Assembly: GCA_964477035.1 (NCBI GenBank)
Contig: CAYZCW010000004.1
Coordinates: 1 to 64,000 of the forward strand
Direction of reading: 5' to 3'
Source of the DNA: SLSG01 sp964477035
GTDB lineage: Bacteria; Bacteroidota; Bacteroidia; Bacteroidales; UBA7960
Length of the DNA: 64,000 nucleotides
How positions within the stretch are numbered: the first letter of the stretch is position 1; each line of letters starts with the position of its first letter. This document shows, in pieces, positions 58,397-64,000 of the stretch. The position numbers and the translations under genes are program-made. Under the pieces are notes generated by a model. It had not been told where the DNA came from, did no database searches, and saw nothing but the letters and a program-made list of their open reading frames with translations.

Positions 58397-61285
58397 CTAT
58401 TCCTCCAGGGCATAGCTTTCAATGGGCTCGCAGGTACAGACCAGGTTGCGGTCCCCATAGGCATCGTCGATGCGGGTCACCGGGGTGAAATACTTGATCT
58501 CTTCCGACCAGGGCATCGGGAATGCGGCTTTCTCACGGCTGTAAGGCTTGTCCCAATGGCTGTCGATGACCATGGCCGCCGTGTGGGGGGCATTCTTGAT
58601 CACATTGTTGTCCGGATCTGCCTTCCCCTCCTCGATCTCACGGATCTCCTCCCGGATGGCCAGCATGGCATCGATGAAACGGTCCAGCTCGGACAGGGGC
58701 TCGCTTTCTGTGGGTTCCACCATGAGGGTCCCGGGCACAGGGAATGCCACCGTGGGTGCGTGGAAACCATAGTCCATCAGACGCTTGGCAATGTCGATGG
58801 CATCCACCGATGCCACGCGCTTGAGCGGGTTGCAGTCCAGGATCATCTCATGGGCGGCCCATCCGTTCCGGCCGGTATACAACACCTTATATTCCTTTTC
58901 CAGTTTGGCTTTCAGGTAGTTGGTGCTCAGGATGGCGATGCGGGTCGCTTCCTTCAGGCCCTGTCCGCCCAGGAGTTTGATGTAGGCATAGGTGATGGTC
59001 AGGATCAGGGCGCTGCCAAACGGGGCCGATGCCACGGCATGAATGCCCTCCTTGCCGCCGGTTTCCACCAGGGGATGGGTGGGCAGGAAGGGGACCAGGT
59101 GTTTGGCCACCCCGATGGGACCCATGCCCGGTCCGCCCCCCCCGTGAGGGATGGCAAAGGTCTTGTGCAGGTTCAGGTGACAGACGTCTGCCCCGCAGAT
59201 CGCCGGGTTGGTCAGGCCCACCTGGGCATTCATATTTGCCCCATCCATGTAAACCTGCCCGCCATTTTCATGGATGATGCGGGTGACATCCAGGATGTCC
59301 TCCTCGAACACCCCATGGGTGGAAGGATAGGTCACCATGATGGCGGCCAGGTGGTCCCGGTGCTCCCCTGCCTTCTTGCGGAGGTCTTCCATGTCGATAT
59401 TCCCGTGCTCATCGCATTTCACCACCACGACCTTCATGCCGGCCATGACCGCACTGGCCGGGTTTGTGCCATGTGCGGAGGAGGGGATGAGGGTGACGTT
59501 CCGGTGGCTCTCGCCCCGGCTTTCATGGTAGGCGCGGATCACCATGAGCCCGGAGTACTCCCCGGAGGCACCGGAGTTGGGCATGAACGACATGCCTGCA
59601 AAACCCGTGATCTCACACAGGTCCCTCTCAAGGCCCCCGATCATCTCCCGGTAACCCTGGGCTTGTTCCACTGGAACGAAGGGGTGCAGGGCATTGAATT
59701 CCGGCCAGCTCAGTCCGAACATTTCAGTGGCGGCATTCAGCTTCATGGTGCAGGACCCCAGGGGGATCATGGTGCGGTTGAGCGCCAGGTCGCGGTTCTC
59801 CAGTTTCTTCATATAGCGCATCATCTCCGTTTCGGAATGGTAGGAGTTGAAATTCGGGTGCCGGAGGTATTCGCTTTTCCTGTGCAGCCTTTCAGGGAAC
59901 GTGGTGATCCTGCTGCATTCTTCCGGGTCGCAGACAAATATCCTGAAATCCTTGCCGGCCGCTTCCGCAAGGACCTCCAGGATGGCGTTCACGTCGGACA
60001 GGGCAGTGGTCTCGTCCAGGCTGATGCCAATATGTTGCGCATCGATGTAACGGAAGTTTATGCGCTTTTTCTCTGCCAGTTGTCGCAGCTGGTCCGTATT
60101 GACCTGCTCCGGCAGGGCCAGGTGAACGGTGTCAAAGAAGTGGTCGTTCCGTTGTTTGTAACCGTATTTTTCCGCCTCCTGAGACAGCACGCCCGTCAGG
60201 ATGTTGATGTGCCGCGCAATCTTTTTCAGACCGCCGGGTCCGTGGTACACGGCGTACATCCCTGCCATGATGGCCAGCAAAGCCTGGGCGGTGCAGATAT
60301 TGGAGGTGGCTTTCTCCCGTTTGATGTGCTGCTCACGGGTCTGCAGGGCCATGCGCAGGGCGGTGTTGCCCAGCTTGTCGACGGAAGCCCCGATGATGCG
60401 GCCCGGTACCTGCCGCTTGAATTCGTCCCTGGTGGCGAAGAAACCTGCGTGGGGTCCCCCGTATCCCATGGGAACGCCGAAACGCTGGGAAGAGCCCACC
60501 ACCACATCCGCACCCCATTCTCCGGGGGGGGTCAGCAGGGTCAGGCTGAGCAGGTCGGCCGCCACGGTGATGCGCACACCCGCCTCCCTGGCCTTCTCCA
60601 CGAAGGAGCTGTGGTCCTCTATCCGTCCGAATCCGTCCGGGTATTGGATCAGGGCGCCAAAGTAGCTGTCATCGAATGCCATCTCATGGGGGTCGCCGAT
60701 CACCAGCTCGATCCCCAGCGGGATGGACCGGTTTTTAAGCACATCGATGGTCTGGGGGAAGCAGCGGCCGGAAACAAAGAACTTGACGGCATTCCTCTTT
60801 ACGACTTCCCGCGGACGGGCATTGTACAGCATGATCATGGCCTCGGCGGCGGCTGTCCCTTCGTCCAGCAGGGAGGCATTGGCGATCTCCAGCCCGGTGA
60901 GGTCGGCAATCACGGTCTGATAATTCAGCAGGGCTTCCAGACGGCCCTGGGAGATCTCTGCCTGGTAAGGGGTGTAAGAAGTGTACCATCCCGGGTTCTC
61001 CAGGATATTGCGCTGGATGACCCCCGGCAGGATGGTGTTGTAATAGCCCATCCCGATATAGGTGCGGTACAGTTGGTTACGGGCTCCCAGGGCCTGCAGG
61101 TGGCTGATGAACTCATGTTCGTTGAGTCCTTCGGGCAGGTCCAGGTCCTTCTTCAGCCGGATGGAAGCCGGGATGGTCTGGGTGATTAACTCATCGGTCG
61201 ATTCCAGGCCGATCGTTTCCAGCATTTTTTGTTCATCGTCCTGGCGGATTCCGTTGTGGCGGTGAATGAAGTTATTGGTAAGCAT
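58397..61285 (-). CDS. gcvP: Glycine dehydrogenase (decarboxylating), P protein
   Basis: A 962-residue single-chain P protein of the glycine cleavage system, PLP-dependent, releasing CO2 and passing the aminomethyl group to lipoylated GcvH. Both halves are present: the N-terminal half (GMGYYNTILPGVIQRNILENPGWYTSYTPYQAEISQGRLEALLNYQ) and the C-terminal half with the PLP lysine in VCHLNLHKTFAIPHGGGGPGMGPIGV. Length is normal for the fused form. The gcvT and gcvH genes are not in the window. It runs toward the terminator at 58353. Lipoylation of GcvH would use the lipB product at 3846. Confidence 0.97.
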   Translation of the reverse strand: MLTNNFIHRHNGIRQDDEQKMLETIGLESTDELITQTIPASIRLKKDLDLPEGLNEHEFISHLQALGARNQLYRTYIGMGYYNTILPGVIQRNILENPGWYTSYTPYQAEISQGRLEALLNYQTVIADLTGLEIANASLLDEGTAAAEAMIMLYNARPREVVKRNAVKFFVSGRCFPQTIDVLKNRSIPLGIELVIGDPHEMAFDDSYFGALIQYPDGFGRIEDHSSFVEKAREAGVRITVAADLLSLTLLTPPGEWGADVVVGSSQRFGVPMGYGGPHAGFFATRDEFKRQVPGRIIGASVDKLGNTALRMALQTREQHIKREKATSNICTAQALLAIMAGMYAVYHGPGGLKKIARHINILTGVLSQEAEKYGYKQRNDHFFDTVHLALPEQVNTDQLRQLAEKKRINFRYIDAQHIGISLDETTALSDVNAILEVLAEAAGKDFRIFVCDPEECSRITTFPERLHRKSEYLRHPNFNSYHSETEMMRYMKKLENRDLALNRTMIPLGSCTMKLNAATEMFGLSWPEFNALHPFVPVEQAQGYREMIGGLERDLCEITGFAGMSFMPNSGASGEYSGLMVIRAYHESRGESHRNVTLIPSSAHGTNPASAVMAGMKVVVVKCDEHGNIDMEDLRKKAGEHRDHLAAIMVTYPSTHGVFEEDILDVTRIIHENGGQVYMDGANMNAQVGLTNPAICGADVCHLNLHKTFAIPHGGGGPGMGPIGVAKHLVPFLPTHPLVETGGKEGIHAVASAPFGSALILTITYAYIKLLGGQGLKEATRIAILSTNYLKAKLEKEYKVLYTGRNGWAAHEMILDCNPLKRVASVDAIDIAKRLMDYGFHAPTVAFPVPGTLMVEPTESEPLSELDRFIDAMLAIREEIREIEEGKADPDNNVIKNAPHTAAMVIDSHWDKPYSREKAAFPMPWSEEIKYFTPVTRIDDAYGDRNLVCTCEPIESYALEE

Positions 61286-61347
61286 ATGGTTTTTGGGGAA
61301 TTAGTGACTATATATCAACAAATCAACAAAACAACAAATGATATGAC

Positions 61348-61935
61348 CTATTGGTTCAGGTGCTCCCGGGTAAAATCCCGGCCCGCCCCCAGGGCATCCA
61401 GGTTCAGTTTCACCAGGTCCTCTCCTTTCCGGCCGAAGACCTGTCGGATGGCCTGTTCCAGTTCTTCGTAGGCGATTTCCAGGAAGGGCGAGGCCGCACC
61501 CAGGACCACCATGTTGGCCGCCTTGGCGCTGCCCAGGCCGGAGGCGATGGTTTCCGCATCGAGGGCCACGTGATGGGGCAGGGCGCGCACCCGTTCCAGG
61601 ACCTTTTCCGGGTCCGGGTAAGCGGGTATATTGATGAATGGTTTGGTCGAGGTAATGAGCCAGCCTTCCGGTCCCAGCCAGGGCAGGTACCTCAGCGACT
61701 CCATGGGCTCCACCGAGATGATCATGTCTGCCTTTCCCTGCGGGATCAGGTCGGAGGCGATCTCCCCGGAGGACAGCCTCAGGTGTGATTGTACGTCCCC
61801 GCCCCTTTGGCTCATGCCATGAACCTCGGCCTGTTTCAGGTACAGGCCCGATCCCACCGCTGCATGGCCTATGATGGCGGCGATGGACAGGATCCCTTGT
61901 CCGCCGACGCCTGCAAGGATGATATCTTTCTTCAT
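61348..61935 (-). CDS. iorB: Indolepyruvate ferredoxin oxidoreductase, beta subunit
   Basis: A 195-residue gamma-type subunit of 2-oxoacid:ferredoxin oxidoreductases, opening IILAGVGGQGILSIAAIIGHAAVGSGLYLKQAEVHGMSQRGGDVQSHLRL, which is the IorB signature. ATG 61935 is used; the frame open from 61977 adds 14 unrelated residues. It lies 47 bp downstream of iorA. With IorA it oxidises arylpyruvates to aryl-acetyl-CoA, a step of aromatic amino-acid fermentation. The gap before gcvP is only about 60 bp. Confidence 0.95.
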   Translation of the reverse strand: MKKDIILAGVGGQGILSIAAIIGHAAVGSGLYLKQAEVHGMSQRGGDVQSHLRLSSGEIASDLIPQGKADMIISVEPMESLRYLPWLGPEGWLITSTKPFINIPAYPDPEKVLERVRALPHHVALDAETIASGLGSAKAANMVVLGAASPFLEIAYEELEQAIRQVFGRKGEDLVKLNLDALGAGRDFTREHLNQ

Positions 61936-61982
61936 GATGTGGGGGTTTACAGTGAAATGATTGCCGGCAGTGTCCACCGGGA

Positions 61983-63602
61983 TTATTTATTTTCGGCCGC
62001 TTTGGCCTTGAACTTGGCACGCATCCGCTTGTTGAGGGTCTGTATGCATTCCCGGCGGGGGATGATCACGGACACCCCTTCGTATTGCAGCTCCTCCAGG
62101 ATGATGCGTGTGTTTTCCTCATGCTGCTTTCTCAGGGGCTTGATTACCCGGATGTGTTCTTCCTCCACACCGACCCCACGGCAAAGATCTTCAATGTGGT
62201 CCAGGGCGGCGGAAGGCTGTCCGCCTGTCATCCCGGTGGTGGCATTGTCCAGGATGAAGACGGTGATGTTCGATTTGTCATTCACTGCATCGAGCAATCC
62301 GGTGATGCCGGAATGGGTAAAAGTGCTGTCCCCGATCACGGCGACGGAGGGGTGCATGCCTGCGTCGGCCGCGCCTTTGGCCATGGTGATGGAAGCGCCC
62401 ATGTCGACACAGGAATTGATCGATTCGTAAGGGGGCAGGGCTCCCAGGGTGTAACATCCGATGTCTGAAAACACCCTTCCCTTGCCAAATTGTTCGATGG
62501 CTTCGTTCAGGCCAATATAGGTGTCGATGTGGGGGCAGCCTTTGCAAAGGGAAGGCGGCCGCGGGGCCACAAGATCGGGGACGGGCGTGACGGGTTCCTG
62601 CCGGAAACCAAGGGCGGCAGCAACGAGGTTGGGGTTTAGCTCCCCCGCCATGGGCAGGGTGCCGTCCAGGCGCCCGCGGACCTCTTTGCCTTTGTTAAGC
62701 AGTCCTTTGAGCATTTCTTCCACAAGGGGGTAGCCTTCTTCCAGCACCAGGATGGCGTCGCATTGCTCATAAAGCCTTTCGACGAGGCCGGAAGGCACCG
62801 GGTACTGGGAGATCTTGACCACCGGATGGGGTGCCTTTCGTCCCGGGTAATTTTCCAGAAGGTAGTTGTAGGCCAGCCCGCAGGCAATGATGCCCAGAGA
62901 AAGATCATCTCCCTCCATATAGCGGTTGTAGGCAGATTGTTCCGACTCTTGCAGGAAATGCTGCTGCAGGGCGATGTGTTTCTGGTATTTCTTCCTGGCG
63001 ATGGCCGGAAGCAGCACAAACTGGCGAAGGTCCTCCGGCAGCTTGAACTGGTTCTGCGGCCGTGAGGCCTTTCTTGCCACGTTTGCCCTGGAGTGGGCCA
63101 GCCTCGTGGTGATGCGCAACATCACCGGCACCCGGTATTTTTCCGACAGTTCGAAACCGTCGTGGACCATGTCATAGGCCTCCTGCTGGTTGGAAGGCTC
63201 AAGGATCGGGATCATGGCAAATTTTCCAAAAAAACGGGAGTCCTGCTCGTTCTGGGAAGAATGCATGGAGGGGTCGTCCGCCACCACGAAGATCAGTCCC
63301 CCGTTCGCCCCGGTCAGGGCCGAATTGATGAACGGGTCGGCCGCTACGTTGAGGCCGACATGCTTCATGCAGGTCATGGCCCGCTTCCCGGCATAAGACA
63401 TGCCCAGGGCGGCTTCCGCTGCGGTTTTTTCATTGGCACACCAGGTGGCCACGATGCCTTTCTCCCGGGCTTCACGCGATGCGATCACGTATTCAGTGAT
63501 CTCGGTGGAAGGTGTTCCGGGATAGGCGTAAATGCCCGACATGCCGGCATCGATGCCGGCCTGCGCAATGGCTTCATCGCCCAGAAACAGGTTTTTTTGC
63601 AT
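61983..63602 (-). CDS. iorA: Indolepyruvate ferredoxin oxidoreductase, alpha subunit, without ferredoxin domain
   Basis: A 539-residue TPP enzyme subunit: N-terminal pyrimidine-binding domain (GIYAYPGTPSTEITEYV, NEKTAAEAALGMSYAGKRAMTCMKHVGLNVAADP), a middle domain, and the TPP diphosphate-binding region (IGDSTFTHSGITGLLDAVNDKSNITVFILDNATTGMTGGQ). The archaeal IorA ends in a two-cluster ferredoxin domain of some 60-80 residues; this one stops at MRAKFKAKAAENK after RRECIQTLNK, with only the CKGCPH pair inside. The electron acceptor must then come from elsewhere. Promoter box at 63653-63660. Confidence 0.94.
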   Translation of the reverse strand: MQKNLFLGDEAIAQAGIDAGMSGIYAYPGTPSTEITEYVIASREAREKGIVATWCANEKTAAEAALGMSYAGKRAMTCMKHVGLNVAADPFINSALTGANGGLIFVVADDPSMHSSQNEQDSRFFGKFAMIPILEPSNQQEAYDMVHDGFELSEKYRVPVMLRITTRLAHSRANVARKASRPQNQFKLPEDLRQFVLLPAIARKKYQKHIALQQHFLQESEQSAYNRYMEGDDLSLGIIACGLAYNYLLENYPGRKAPHPVVKISQYPVPSGLVERLYEQCDAILVLEEGYPLVEEMLKGLLNKGKEVRGRLDGTLPMAGELNPNLVAAALGFRQEPVTPVPDLVAPRPPSLCKGCPHIDTYIGLNEAIEQFGKGRVFSDIGCYTLGALPPYESINSCVDMGASITMAKGAADAGMHPSVAVIGDSTFTHSGITGLLDAVNDKSNITVFILDNATTGMTGGQPSAALDHIEDLCRGVGVEEEHIRVIKPLRKQHEENTRIILEELQYEGVSVIIPRRECIQTLNKRMRAKFKAKAAENK

Positions 63603-63652
63603 GGGTGGTTCTCTTTTGGTTGGGTCGGATAAGGCTTTATTTTCTGTTGGTG

Positions 63653-63660
63653 CAAAACTA
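63653..63660 (-). promoter_or_regulatory. -7 box for iorA
   Basis: Minus-strand TAGTTTTG, an exact TAnnTTTG match, 50 bp before the iorA start. No -33 element visible. Confidence 0.45.
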
Positions 63661-63803
63661 TAAAATTCCCCTTGATCCGGCCAGCGATTTCACACAAAAA
63701 CGGCTGAAAAATAAATCAATTGATCCTGTTTTGGTGTAATTTTTGGTGTAACTTTAACTACAAATACCCGAAAAAGTATTTATCGATTTTTTTGCATCAA
63801 CCG

Positions 63804-64000
63804 ATGAACTTTTTGGCCCATCTGTACCTTTCCGGCAATGATGAAGACCTCATCGTGGGGAACTTTATTGCCGACATGGTGAAGGGCCGGCAGATTGAGA
63901 ATTTCAACGGCAATATCGTGAAGGGAATCAAGCTGCACCGGAAGATTGATGCCTTCACTGACAGCCATCCGATTGTCGATCAGAGCAAGATGCGTCTCCG
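63804..64000 (+). CDS. Acyl-carrier-protein phosphodiesterase AcpH-like, partial
   Basis: The frame starts at ATG 63804 and runs out of the window after 65 codons: MNFLAHLYLSGNDEDLIVGN, then FIADMVKGRQIENFNGNIV and KGIKLHRKIDAFTDSHPIV. This is the start of the AcpH/DUF479 family, HD-like enzymes that remove the phosphopantetheine arm from ACP (MNFLAHLYLS and GNFIADFVKG are family hallmarks; KLHRKIDAFTDSHP includes the metal-binding His/Asp). The C-terminus is outside the window. It is divergent from iorA, and a doubled TTTTGGTGTAA lies in the gap (63728-63752). Confidence 0.85.
   Translation, partial: MNFLAHLYLSGNDEDLIVGNFIADMVKGRQIENFNGNIVKGIKLHRKIDAFTDSHPIVDQSKMRL

Noticed and set aside
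58379..61189. A 936-codon plus-strand frame opposite gcvP
   Set aside because: The gcvP protein on the other strand is unambiguous; the plus frame is its complement with skewed composition.
61286..61347. Glycine riboswitch before gcvP
   Set aside because: The gap to iorB is only about 62 bp and AT-rich with CAACAAA strings; there is no room for the two aptamers and no conserved core.

Overview
The window is a chromosomal piece of a GC-rich member of the Bacteroidota, probably an anaerobic or fermentative Bacteroidales/Marinilabiliales-type organism. Evidence for this is the SusC/SusD/SusE cluster, an S46 dipeptidyl-peptidase, lipoproteins with acidic residues after the lipobox cysteine, a PorE-like OmpA protein, promoter boxes of the Bacteroidota type (TAnnTTTG, sometimes with TTG/TTTG about 20 bp upstream) and an almost complete absence of Shine-Dalgarno sequences. 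A run of exactly 100 N at 56144-56243 shows that the sequence is a scaffolded draft, probably a metagenome bin. I see no prophage, insertion sequence, CRISPR array or rRNA operon. Most of the window is core genome.

Layout: 0.1-6.1 kb holds a lipoprotein, a YitT-type membrane protein, PepD dipeptidase, LipB and a U32 family protein. 6.1-13.4 kb is a LacI-regulated SusC-SusD-SusE outer-membrane glycan uptake locus with no enzyme genes beside it. 13.5-17.8 kb (minus) holds gpmI and an MlaE-MlaF-like ABC system joined to a MacB/FtsX-like permease. 17.9-23.8 kb (plus) holds a small lipoprotein overlapping a SprT-like protease, manC, a DPP7-type S46 peptidase, a YD-repeat-like protein and a DUF2179 membrane protein. 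23.9-26.3 kb (minus) is an ExbB-ExbD-ExbD energiser cluster and tRNA-Ser(GGA). 26.4-33.3 kb holds an M28 peptidase/glutaminyl cyclase, argS, and the minus operon TPR-comA-DUF368-aroE. 33.6-36.5 kb holds ffh, folD and queE. 36.5-39.5 kb (minus) holds a shortened SUMF1-like protein and a NarL-type two-component pair. 39.7-45.8 kb (plus) holds a PorE-like protein, a Cas4-like nuclease, dnaB and a conserved periplasmic protein. 45.8-51.3 kb (minus) holds thyA, an SPFH-RHH-GPP34 module, folA, nupC and a bifunctional-nuclease-family protein. 51.6-58.3 kb (plus) holds the membrane pyrophosphatase, the UDP-xylose pair ugd-uxs, an 89-bp tandem repeat with the assembly gap, and an acyl-CoA ligase. 58.4-63.6 kb (minus) holds gcvP and iorBA. 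The window ends inside an AcpH-like gene.

The genes suggest a peptide- and glycan-using fermenter: dipeptides released by the S46 and PepD/M28 peptidases would feed amino-acid oxidation by IorAB and glycine cleavage by GcvP, with PPi energy recovered by the ion-pumping pyrophosphatase. The observations I consider most worth following are the SPFH-RHH-GPP34 module placed between thyA and folA, with three TATCAT repeats at an exact 11-bp period just before its first gene; a cluster of four alternating GCTTA elements upstream of the shortened SUMF1 gene; an 89-bp tandem repeat that broke the assembly; an acyl-CoA ligase carrying 11-residue amphipathic repeats; and a perfect LacI operator at the Sus-like locus, whose 10-bp core recurs at the nupC start.
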